Below are positions 36,502 through 43,982 of a stretch of 64,000 bases of DNA, piece after piece. Below the pieces are notes generated by a model. That model was not told the DNA's origin. It made no database searches and saw only the letters and a list, made by a program, of their open reading frames with translations. How positions within the stretch are numbered: the stretch's first letter is position 1; every line of letters starts with the position of its first letter. Location of the stretch: positions 124,001 to 188,000 of the forward strand of contig NZ_JOEV01000004.1 in the NCBI RefSeq assembly GCF_000721105.1, written 5' to 3'. The translations under genes and the position numbers were made by a program. Source of the stretch: Streptomyces cellulosae (lineage in GTDB: Bacteria; Actinomycetota; Actinomycetes; Streptomycetales; Streptomycetaceae).

Positions 36502-36532
36502 GTGTTACTTACGGTAACACCGAGTGTGTTAC
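36502..36532. promoter_or_regulatory. Inverted repeat plus extra half-site, likely TetR operator
   Basis: A perfect inverted repeat GTGTTAC-TTACG-GTAACAC (36502-36520) is followed by a third GTGTTAC half-site at 36526-36532. It sits 27-57 bp upstream of the acyl-CoA dehydrogenase start and about 115 bp upstream of the divergent tetR gene. A related GTTACC sequence occurs near 36614. This fits a repressor that controls the dehydrogenase and itself. Confidence 0.7.
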
Positions 36533-36648
36533 CGGCGGGTAGGAAAAGTCAACTCCTGATGACTGTCCGCCCGCCCGTTCGATCTACGGGGCATGCTGGG
36601 TGTTAGTTTGCGCATGCGTTACCTAATCACCACGGGTGGGGAGAGCAC

Positions 36649-37293
36649 ATGGACACCACGCAGCGGACCGATCAGCAGAAGTCGGCGGACCGCCGCCGAC
36701 GCGAGCTGCTGGAGGCCGCGGACCGGGTGGTCCTGCGCGACGGGCCACAGGCCTCGATGAACGCGATCGCCGCGGAAGCGGGCATCACCAAGCCGATTCT
36801 CTACCGGCACTTCGGCGACAAGGGCGGACTCTACGCCGCGTTGGCCAAGCGGCACACGGACGCGCTGCTGAACTCGCTGCGGGCAGCGCTGGACGCGCCG
36901 GCCGAGCGACGGGAGCGCGTCGAGGCGACGTTGGACACCTACCTCGCGGCGATCGAGGCACGACCCCAGGTGTACCGCTTCCTGATGCATCCGGCCGAGG
37001 GGGGCCAGGTCGGAGACCAGGGCTTCGACGTCGGCAAGCATTTCGCTCCGCTCCTGCGACGGATGGGCGAGGAGTTGGCCCAGGTCATCGAGGACCGGCT
37101 CGACCTGGGACCCGGGGGACAGCAGCTGGCCCGGGTGTGGGGGCACGGGATCGTCGGCATGATGCATGCGGCCGGGGACTGGTGGCTGGGCGAACGGCCC
37201 TGCTCGCGCGCCGAGTTGGTGCGGAGCCTGGCGGACCTGCTGTGGGGGCGGCTCGCCGCGGCGGGGGACAAGGTGGGCGGGCCGGGGTTCTGA
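36649..37293 (+). CDS. TetR-family transcriptional regulator
   Basis: This 214-residue protein has the N-terminal TetR helix-turn-helix (RRRELLEAADRVVLRDG, SMNAIAAEAGITKPILYRHF, then GDKGGLY) and a helical ligand-binding domain. A GGGGAGAG ribosome site precedes the ATG. It is divergent from the acyl-CoA dehydrogenase gene, with an inverted-repeat operator between them. It probably senses an acyl-CoA or fatty acid and represses that gene. The 3' end faces the peptide deformylase gene 36 bp away. Confidence 0.92.
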   Translation: MDTTQRTDQQKSADRRRRELLEAADRVVLRDGPQASMNAIAAEAGITKPILYRHFGDKGGLYAALAKRHTDALLNSLRAALDAPAERRERVEATLDTYLAAIEARPQVYRFLMHPAEGGQVGDQGFDVGKHFAPLLRRMGEELAQVIEDRLDLGPGGQQLARVWGHGIVGMMHAAGDWWLGERPCSRAELVRSLADLLWGRLAAAGDKVGGPGF

Positions 37294-37329
37294 CGGTCGT
37301 GTGTCGTCCGCCCCTTCAGGTCGGACGGC

Positions 37330-37869
37330 TCACCGGCGCCAGGAAGCTCGCGCCACCTGTCGCATCAGACGGCGGTGGCGCCTGCCCTTGAGGTGGTCAG
37401 CGTAGACCCGGCCCTCCACGTGGTCGTGCTCGTGTTGTAGGCATCTGGCGAAGAAACCCGTCCCGTGCACGGTGACCGGCTCTCCCGTCACCGTGAAACC
37501 CTCGATCACCGCGTGGTCGTGGCGTTCCGTCCCCGCCTCCAGGCCCGGCAGGGACAGGCAGCCCTCGGGGCCCCGCAGGACCACGCCGTCCGCCTCGACG
37601 AGCGTCGGGTTCACCACATGGCCGAGGTGGCGCACCTCCTCGTCGTCCGGGCAGTCGTACACGAACACCCGTAGCGGGACGCCGATCTGGTTCGCGGCCA
37701 GGCCCACGCCCTGGGCTGCGTACATGGTCGCGAACAAGTCCTCGACGAGACGAGCCAGTTCGGGGCCGAAGTCGGTGACCTGGGCGCAGGGGGTGTGCAG
37801 GAGGGGGTCGCCGAGCAGGGTGAGGGGCCGGACGCGGCCCCGGGCGCCCGGGATGGAGCCGTTTCGCAT
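37330..37869 (-). CDS. def: Peptide deformylase
   Basis: This 179-residue metalloenzyme removes the formyl group from nascent proteins. The three motifs are GVGLAANQIG (motif 1), EGCLSLPG with the metal-binding Cys (motif 2), and QHEHDHVEG with two metal-binding His and the catalytic Glu (motif 3; the usual Leu is Val here). The GATXXXG-type third-family changes are absent, so it looks active. Streptomycetes carry several copies. The N-terminus before RPLTLLGDPLLHTP may be slightly shorter than annotated. No operon partner is seen; the tetR gene is convergent. Confidence 0.92.
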   Translation of the reverse strand: MRNGSIPGARGRVRPLTLLGDPLLHTPCAQVTDFGPELARLVEDLFATMYAAQGVGLAANQIGVPLRVFVYDCPDDEEVRHLGHVVNPTLVEADGVVLRGPEGCLSLPGLEAGTERHDHAVIEGFTVTGEPVTVHGTGFFARCLQHEHDHVEGRVYADHLKGRRHRRLMRQVARASWRR

Positions 37870-38017
37870 GGCGGCAAGGGTACGGTCCTGACTGTCACGC
37901 GAAGCTCGTGCGGGCGCCGCGGTTCGGGAGTGCGAATGGATCTCGATAGGCTGAGGTCCACACCACGTTGCCGGATGGCTTCAGGCGCGGCGCGTACGCA
38001 AGGAGGATCGAGAACTG

Positions 38018-39256
38018 ATGGCAGGCAACTCGGACCCGCTCACGCCGCGGGCCAAGATCGCCGTGACCGCGGGCAAGGCGGTCGCGGCGGCGTCGCGCGC
38101 CGCGGGGCGCGGCAGCGGTTCAGTGATCGGCGGCCGGGTGGCACTCAAACTCGACCCCGACCTGCTCGCCCGGCTCGCCCAGAACCTGGACGTCGTGCTG
38201 GTGTCGGCCACCAACGGCAAGACCACCACCACCCGGCTGATCGCCGAGGCGCTGCGCGCCGCGGGGCCGGTCGTCTCCAACGCCCTCGGCGCCAACATGC
38301 CGGCCGGTATCACCTCGGCGCTGGCGGGCAGCTCGGACGCACGCTACGGCGTCATCGAGGTCGACGAGAAGTACCTCGCCGGGGTCGCCCGGGACACCGA
38401 CCCCAAGTGCATCGCCCTGCTCAACCTCTCCCGCGACCAGCTCGACCGTGCCGCCGAGACCCGCATGCTCGCCGAGAACTGGCGTGAGGGGCTCGCCGGT
38501 TCCAAGGCCGTGATCGTGGCCAACGCGGACGACCCCCTGGTGGTGTGGGCCGCGTCCTCCTCCCCCAACGTGATCTGGGTCGCCGCCGGACAGATGTGGA
38601 AGGACGACGCCTGGTCGTGCCCGTCCTGCGGTGGGGTGATGCAGCGCCCCGGCGACGACTGGTTCTGCGGCGAGTGCGGCTTCCGCCGGCCGACGCCGAG
38701 CTGGGCGCTCTCCGGTGACCACGTCCTCGACCCGCACGGGTCCGCCTGGCCGATCCACCTCCAGCTGCCCGGCCGCGCCAACAAGGCCAACGCCGCCTCC
38801 TCGGCCGCCGTCGCCGCCGTCTTCGGGGTGCCGCCGCAGGTCGCCCTGGAGCGCATGTACCAGGTGCAGGCGGTGGCCGGCCGGTACGACGTGGTGCAGT
38901 TCATGGAGCGCGACCTCAGGCTCCTGCTCGCCAAGAACCCGGCGGGCTGGCTGGAGACGTTCAGTCTGATCGACCCGCCGCCGACCCCGGTGATCCTCTC
39001 GGTCAACGCGCGCGGCGCCGACGGCACCGACACCTCCTGGCTGTGGGATGTCGACTACACCCGCCTGACCGGCCACCCGATCTGTGTCATCGGCGACCGC
39101 AAGCTCGACCTCGCGGTACGTCTGGAGGTCGCCGACCAGCACTTCCAGGTGTGCGAGAACCTCGACCAGGCGGTGCAGATGAGCCCGCCCGGCCGGATCG
39201 AGGTCATCGCCAACTACACCGCCTTCCAGGACCTGCGCCGCCGCGTCGGCAACTGA
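38018..39256 (+). CDS. murT: Lipid II isoglutaminyl synthase, MurT subunit
   Basis: This 412-residue Mur-ligase-like protein amidates the D-glutamate of lipid II together with GatD. The ATP-binding P-loop is SATNGKTTTTRLIAEAL. The central Mur ligase domain carries EVDEKYLAGV and NLSRDQLDR. An inserted zinc ribbon CPSCGG...CGECG is characteristic of MurT. The C-terminal part has a DUF1727-type end. An AAGGAGG ribosome site precedes the ATG. gatD follows after 18 bp, as in most Gram-positive bacteria, making one operon for peptidoglycan maturation at the cytoplasmic membrane. Confidence 0.93.
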   Translation: MAGNSDPLTPRAKIAVTAGKAVAAASRAAGRGSGSVIGGRVALKLDPDLLARLAQNLDVVLVSATNGKTTTTRLIAEALRAAGPVVSNALGANMPAGITSALAGSSDARYGVIEVDEKYLAGVARDTDPKCIALLNLSRDQLDRAAETRMLAENWREGLAGSKAVIVANADDPLVVWAASSSPNVIWVAAGQMWKDDAWSCPSCGGVMQRPGDDWFCGECGFRRPTPSWALSGDHVLDPHGSAWPIHLQLPGRANKANAASSAAVAAVFGVPPQVALERMYQVQAVAGRYDVVQFMERDLRLLLAKNPAGWLETFSLIDPPPTPVILSVNARGADGTDTSWLWDVDYTRLTGHPICVIGDRKLDLAVRLEVADQHFQVCENLDQAVQMSPPGRIEVIANYTAFQDLRRRVGN

Positions 39257-39274
39257 CACACTCAGGGGACTTTT

Positions 39275-40003
39275 GTGAGCGACAACCAGCTGCGGATCGT
39301 CTGGATCTACCCCGACCTGCTCAGCACCTACGGCGACCAGGGCAACGCCCTCGTCGTGGAGCGCCGGGCCCGGCAGCGCCGCCTCGACGTGGCCCGCCTC
39401 GACGTGCGCAGCGACCAGCCGATCCCGACCTCCGGCGACATCTACCTGATCGGCGGCGGCGAGGACCGGCCGCAGCGGCTCGCCGCCGAGCGGCTGCGCC
39501 GCGACGGCGGTCTGCACCGGGCCGTGGAGAACGGCGCGATCGTCTTCTCGGTCTGCGCCGGCTACCAGATCCTCGGCCACGAGTTCATCAACGACCTCGG
39601 TCAGCGCGAGCCCGGCCTCGGCCTGCTCGACGTGGTCTCGGTGCGCGGCGAGGGCGAGCGGTGCGTCGGTGACGTGCTGGGCGACATCGACCCCCGCCTG
39701 GGCCTGCCCCCGCTGACCGGCTTCGAGAACCACCAGGGCGTCACCCACCTCGGCCCCACCGCCCGCCCGTTCGCCCAGGTCCGCCTCGGCAACGGCAACG
39801 GGACCGGCGACGGCACCGAGGGGGCGTACAACGACACGGTCTTCGGTACGTACATGCACGGCCCCGTCCTCGCGCGCAACCCGCTCATCGCGGACCTGCT
39901 GCTGAAGCTGGCACTCGACGTCAACGCACTGCCGCCGACCGACGACCGCTGGTACGAGGCGCTCCGCAACGAACGCATCGCCGCCGCTCAGCAACCCGCG
40001 TAA
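39275..40003 (+). CDS. gatD: Lipid II isoglutaminyl synthase, GatD glutaminase subunit
   Basis: This 242-residue class I glutamine amidotransferase-like (CobB/CobQ-type) protein supplies ammonia to MurT. The nucleophile is Cys94 in FSVCAGYQILGHEF and the catalytic His is His195 in GTYMHGP. LIGGGEDRPQ is the oxyanion-side loop. It starts with GTG after AGGGGAC. It lies 18 bp after murT. A GNGNGTGDG loop near residues 172-180 is a small local repeat. Confidence 0.93.
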   Translation: MSDNQLRIVWIYPDLLSTYGDQGNALVVERRARQRRLDVARLDVRSDQPIPTSGDIYLIGGGEDRPQRLAAERLRRDGGLHRAVENGAIVFSVCAGYQILGHEFINDLGQREPGLGLLDVVSVRGEGERCVGDVLGDIDPRLGLPPLTGFENHQGVTHLGPTARPFAQVRLGNGNGTGDGTEGAYNDTVFGTYMHGPVLARNPLIADLLLKLALDVNALPPTDDRWYEALRNERIAAAQQPA

Positions 40004-40211
40004 CGGACGGCCCGGGGCCCGTGCGAGGTCCCGGCACGGTTCGGCGGGGGCCACCGCGAGCCCGTCTGGCGTCCGGCCCGCTCACCTGGGCGGCCGCGTC
40101 CATCAGGCGGACGCCTGCTACGGCGCCACCCCCGCACGCCGTTAAGGTGGCCGGGTCCAGCCGGACAGCGCGGTCCGGCTCCCGGCCCACTTCGAGAAGG
40201 TATTTCGGGCT

Positions 40212-41237
40212 ATGCGCATTGGTGTCCTCACGTCCGGCGGCGACTGCCCCGGCCTGAACGCCGTCATCCGGTCCGTCGTGCACCGTGCCGTCGCCGACCA
40301 CGGCGACGAGGTCATCGGTTTCCGGGACGGCTGGAAGGGCCTCCTGGAGTGCGACTACCTCAAGCTCGACCTCGACGCGGTGGGCGGCATCCTCGCTCGC
40401 GGCGGCACCATCCTCGGCTCCTCCCGGGTCCAGCCCTCACAGCTGCGGGACGGCGTGGAGCGGGCCCGGGGCCACCTCGAGGAACTCGGCCTCGACGCGG
40501 TCATCCCGATCGGCGGCGAGGGCACGCTCAAGGCCGCCCGGCTGATGTCCGACGCCGGTCTGCCGATCGTGGGCGTGCCGAAGACCATCGACAACGACAT
40601 CGCCGTGACCGACGTCACCTTCGGCTTCGACACGGCCGTGGGCGTGGCGACGGAGGCCCTGGACCGGCTGAAGACCACCGCCGAGTCCCACCAGCGCGTC
40701 CTGGTCGTCGAGGTCATGGGCCGCCACACCGGCTGGATAGCGCTGCACTCCGGCATGGCCGCCGGCGCCCACGCCATCGTCGTACCGGAACGGCCCTTCG
40801 ACATCGAGGAGTTGGCCCGCACGGTCGGCGCGCGGTTCGCGGCGGGCAAGCGGTTCGCGATCGTCGTCGCGGCGGAGGGCGCCAAGCCGGCGCCGGGGAC
40901 GATGGCCTTCGACGAGGGCGGCAAGGACATCTACGGGCACGAGCGGTTCGCCGGGATCGCGCGGCAGCTCTCCGTCGAGCTGGAGGAACGGCTCGGCAAG
41001 GAGGCCCGGCCGGTGATCCTCGGGCATGTGCAGCGGGGCGGTACGCCCACCGCGTACGACCGGGTGCTGGCGACCCGGTTCGGGTGGCACGCGGTGGAGG
41101 CCGTGCACCGGGGGGAGTTCGGGAAGATGACGGCGCTGCGGGGGACGGACATCGTGATGGTGTCGTTGACGGAGGCCGTGGAGACGTTGAAGACGGTTCC
41201 CGCGGAGCGGTACGCGGAAGCGGAGTGCGTCTTGTGA
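40212..41237 (+). CDS. pfkA: 6-phosphofructokinase
   Basis: This 341-residue phosphofructokinase of the PfkA family makes fructose 1,6-bisphosphate. Motifs: GVLTSGGDCPGLNAVIR, PIGGEGTLKAARL, GVPKTIDNDIAVTDVTFGFD, VVEVMGRHTGWIALHSG and GHVQRGGTPTAYDR. The Gly in GGEGT (position equivalent to E. coli 104) points to ATP use. The Lys in PKTIDND (equivalent to 124) is shared with pyrophosphate-dependent enzymes, a mixed signature also described for actinomycete ATP-dependent enzymes. GAGAAGG precedes the ATG. Streptomycetes have several paralogues, so this one may be a minor form. Confidence 0.92.
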   Translation: MRIGVLTSGGDCPGLNAVIRSVVHRAVADHGDEVIGFRDGWKGLLECDYLKLDLDAVGGILARGGTILGSSRVQPSQLRDGVERARGHLEELGLDAVIPIGGEGTLKAARLMSDAGLPIVGVPKTIDNDIAVTDVTFGFDTAVGVATEALDRLKTTAESHQRVLVVEVMGRHTGWIALHSGMAAGAHAIVVPERPFDIEELARTVGARFAAGKRFAIVVAAEGAKPAPGTMAFDEGGKDIYGHERFAGIARQLSVELEERLGKEARPVILGHVQRGGTPTAYDRVLATRFGWHAVEAVHRGEFGKMTALRGTDIVMVSLTEAVETLKTVPAERYAEAECVL

Positions 41238-41296
41238 CATGCCGGTGAGAGCTCGGTGCGTTCGGTAGTTCGCGGGCCGCGGGCTGTGTGTGGCTT

Positions 41297-41320
41297 GTCG
41301 CGCAGTTCCCCGCGCCCCTT
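41297..41320 (+). repeat. Short intergenic repeat core, copy 2
   Basis: GTCGCGCAGTTCCCCGCG followed by CCCCTT, in the gap between the phosphofructokinase and CtaG genes. It is the same core as the minus-strand copy at 35184-35201, with one substitution. It is a common streptomycete intergenic sequence, to my recollection. Confidence 0.6.
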
Positions 41321-41419
41321 GGTCGGCTGTCCTGCCCCCGGTCGCAAGCGCGGCCGGGGGCAGTTCTAGTCTGTGGGCGGACAGACTTGCACAACCCCCA
41401 CGAAACAGGAGCCGGCGGA

Positions 41420-42370
41420 ATGGATCACAGCGGGCACGGCATGACCATGGATCTGCCGCCGTTCACGCTGGGGCGGGGCCTTCAGTGGTCGGCGGACCCG
41501 TTCTTTCTGGTGGCCTGCCTGGTGGGGCTCGCGCTGTACGGGTGGGGGGTCCTGCGGCTGCGGCGGCGCGGGGACGCGTGGCCGGTGGGACGGACGATCG
41601 CGTTCGCCGTGGGGGTGCTGAGCATCGGGCTGGTGATGTGCACCAAGCTCAACGACTACGGCATGATCATGTTCAGTGTGCACATGGTGCAGCACATGAT
41701 CATCAGCATGCTGTCGCCGATCCTGATCCTGCTCGGCGCCCCGGTCACGCTGGCGCTGCGGGCGCTGCCGCCGGCCTCGCGCGGGCGCAAGGGGCCGCGC
41801 GAGGTGCTGCTGATGTTCCTGCACAGCCGGTACATGCGGATCATCACCCATCCGGCGTTCACCATCCCGCTGTTCATCGCCAGCCTGTACGCGCTGTACT
41901 TCACGCCGATCTTCGACTTCCTGATGGGGTCCAAGACGGGGCACATCGCGATGATGGTGCACTTCCTCGCCGTCGGGGTGGTCTTCTTCTGGCCGATCAT
42001 GGGTGTGGATCCGGGCCCCAGCCGCCCCGGTTATCTGATGCGGATGCTGGAGCTGTTCGCCGGTATGCCGTTCCACGCCTTCTTCGGCATCGCGCTGATG
42101 ATGGCGTCCACGCCCCTGGTCGAGACGTTCAGGAACCCGCCGGCCTCTCTCGGTATCGACGCGCTCTCGGACCAGAACGCGGCCGGCGGGATCGCGTGGG
42201 CGTTCAGCGAGATTCCGTCCGTACTGGTGTTGATCGCACTTTTGTTCCAGTGGTATCGCTCCGAACAACGCCACGCCAAGCGCACGGACCGGGCCGCCGA
42301 CCGGGACGGCGACAAGGAACTCGAGGCATACAACGCCTATTTGGCCTCATTGAACGCACGCGGGCGTTGA
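41420..42370 (+). CDS. CtaG/Caa3-type cytochrome oxidase assembly membrane protein
   Basis: This 316-residue integral membrane protein has about seven hydrophobic helices, from about residue 27 (FFLVACLVGLALYGWGVL) to about 285. HMVQHMIISMLSPILILLGA is the conserved family block with paired His that may bind copper or heme. Later MVHFLAVGVVFFWPIMGVDP contains further conserved His/Pro. The Caa3_CtaG family assists cytochrome c oxidase assembly. The N-terminus MDHSGHGMTM is His/Met-rich, fitting copper handling. AGGAGC precedes the ATG. It stands alone, with no cytochrome oxidase genes nearby. Confidence 0.88.
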   Translation: MDHSGHGMTMDLPPFTLGRGLQWSADPFFLVACLVGLALYGWGVLRLRRRGDAWPVGRTIAFAVGVLSIGLVMCTKLNDYGMIMFSVHMVQHMIISMLSPILILLGAPVTLALRALPPASRGRKGPREVLLMFLHSRYMRIITHPAFTIPLFIASLYALYFTPIFDFLMGSKTGHIAMMVHFLAVGVVFFWPIMGVDPGPSRPGYLMRMLELFAGMPFHAFFGIALMMASTPLVETFRNPPASLGIDALSDQNAAGGIAWAFSEIPSVLVLIALLFQWYRSEQRHAKRTDRAADRDGDKELEAYNAYLASLNARGR

Positions 42371-42427
42371 GGGGCTTCTTTTTCAGTAGCATGAAGCGCG
42401 TTGGGGGAACCGCCGGGGGGAGCGGTG

Positions 42428-43954
42428 ATGATACTTGGCGCATTGATGCAAAAGCTCGGGAAAAGGGTTGCGTGTCTGCTGGTTCTCGTGCTCGCGCTGA
42501 GCGGCTGCGACCGGGGGACGCCCTTGTCGGTGGTGAAGGCGGTCGCCGCGGGAGTGCCCTCCCTGGCGCCGTTCTTCGACGAGCGCAGCGGACTCGGCCA
42601 GGACGCCCAGGTCCGCGCGCAGCCGGTGCGGGGCGGGATTCAGCAGGGCGACACACCCGGGTTGTACGGGGGTTCGAAGCAACCGACGGTCTGTGACGTC
42701 GAGCGGCTCGAACAGTTCCTCGCGGATCGCAGGAACGAGCGGAAGGCTCAGGCCTGGGCGCGGGCCCTGGACATCTCGAGCGACAGGATTCCGGATTTCC
42801 TGGAACGGCTCACACCTGTGCTCCTGCGTCACGACACTCTCGTGAAGAACCACGACTACAAAAAGGGAAAGGCGGTCCCTTACAACTCCCTGCTCCAGGC
42901 GGGGATCGCCATTCTCGTCGATCGGCAGGGCCTTCCCGCCGTGAAGTGCTCATGCGGAAATCCGCTCCGGCCTTTCGAGGGCGACACGAGCCGGATCTCC
43001 GTCGCGTTCGACAACGGCAACAAGAAGTGGCAGGGATACGAGCATTCGTCCGTGGTGGCCGTGCGGCCCGCCTCCCGGCCACTGGAGCGCCTCGCCCTCG
43101 TCGACGTCGAGCGGCCCGAGCGGGGCATCCAACGGCCCGTCGGCACGACGGGCGAGGACGACTCCACGTTCGACACGCGCGAGCGACGCGCGGTGCCGGA
43201 CCTCACCGGGACGACGTTCGGGCAGGCGAGCCGACGGCTGGCCGACTCGGGGCTGGCGGCCGGCCATGACGGCCAGCGGCTGCCACCGGCCGGGGCCAGG
43301 GTCACGGCGACCGATCCGCCCGCGGGGACCGAGCTGAGGTTCGGGGAGTACGTGATGCTGAGCGTTGCCGGGGGCGGGCCCGGAGGCGGGCAGGGAGCTA
43401 CGCCCAAGAGGCCCGGTGAGGGCACGTCCCGTGGGGCGACCACTCCCCCGTCCTCGTCATCCGGGGCCTCCGGGTCCTCCGGTACGACGACACCGCCACC
43501 GCCGTCCAGCAGTGGACCGAAGCCCCCCTCCTCCGGGACGTCCGGCCCATCCGGTGCCTCCGGTACGCCCGCCACCTCACCCGGCTCGGAGCCCCCGGCG
43601 TCGAGCAGGCCGCCCGGCTCCCGGCCACCGTCCTCGGACCCGCCGGCCGCCGCCGAGCCCCCCGCCCCGCCCCCGTCGCGTCCGCCGCCCGCCTCCGACC
43701 CGCCGGCAGGTTCACCGCCGCAGGTGACGAGCGCGCCCCCGCCCGGTGACCCGCCTGCGCCCAGCAACCCGGTCACCACAAGCGCCCCGCCCCCGACGAG
43801 TGCCCCGGTCGCCACCGGCACCTCGCCCACGACGAGCACCCCCCTCTCCGGTGAACCCGCGAGCAGTGGACCGGCCGCCGGCGCACCGGCGAGCAGCGTG
43901 CCGGCCTCCGGCGGGCCGGTGACCGGCGAGGCGACCGTCGGTGCGATCACGTAA
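42428..43954 (+). CDS. Lipoprotein with unknown sensor domain, PASTA-like unit and Pro/Ser-rich tail
   Basis: This 508-residue protein has a lipobox ending at Cys27 (VLVLALSGC). Residues about 55-225 form a conserved domain (CDVERLEQFLADRRNERKAQ, ILVDRQGLPAVKCSCGNPL), which I believe is catalogued as DUF6777 in streptomycetes. A PASTA-like unit follows (VPDLTGTTFGQASRRLADSG, then RVTATDPPAGTELRFGEYVM). The last 190 residues are a Pro/Ser/Thr/Gly tail suited to spanning the cell wall. It should be anchored outside the membrane. The Ser/Thr kinase gene follows after 28 bp on the same strand, suggesting a sensor-kinase unit. Confidence 0.8.
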   Translation: MILGALMQKLGKRVACLLVLVLALSGCDRGTPLSVVKAVAAGVPSLAPFFDERSGLGQDAQVRAQPVRGGIQQGDTPGLYGGSKQPTVCDVERLEQFLADRRNERKAQAWARALDISSDRIPDFLERLTPVLLRHDTLVKNHDYKKGKAVPYNSLLQAGIAILVDRQGLPAVKCSCGNPLRPFEGDTSRISVAFDNGNKKWQGYEHSSVVAVRPASRPLERLALVDVERPERGIQRPVGTTGEDDSTFDTRERRAVPDLTGTTFGQASRRLADSGLAAGHDGQRLPPAGARVTATDPPAGTELRFGEYVMLSVAGGGPGGGQGATPKRPGEGTSRGATTPPSSSSGASGSSGTTTPPPPSSSGPKPPSSGTSGPSGASGTPATSPGSEPPASSRPPGSRPPSSDPPAAAEPPAPPPSRPPPASDPPAGSPPQVTSAPPPGDPPAPSNPVTTSAPPPTSAPVATGTSPTTSTPLSGEPASSGPAAGAPASSVPASGGPVTGEATVGAIT

Positions 43955-43982
43955 CGCCTCCGTAGAACCCGGGAGTCAGCCG

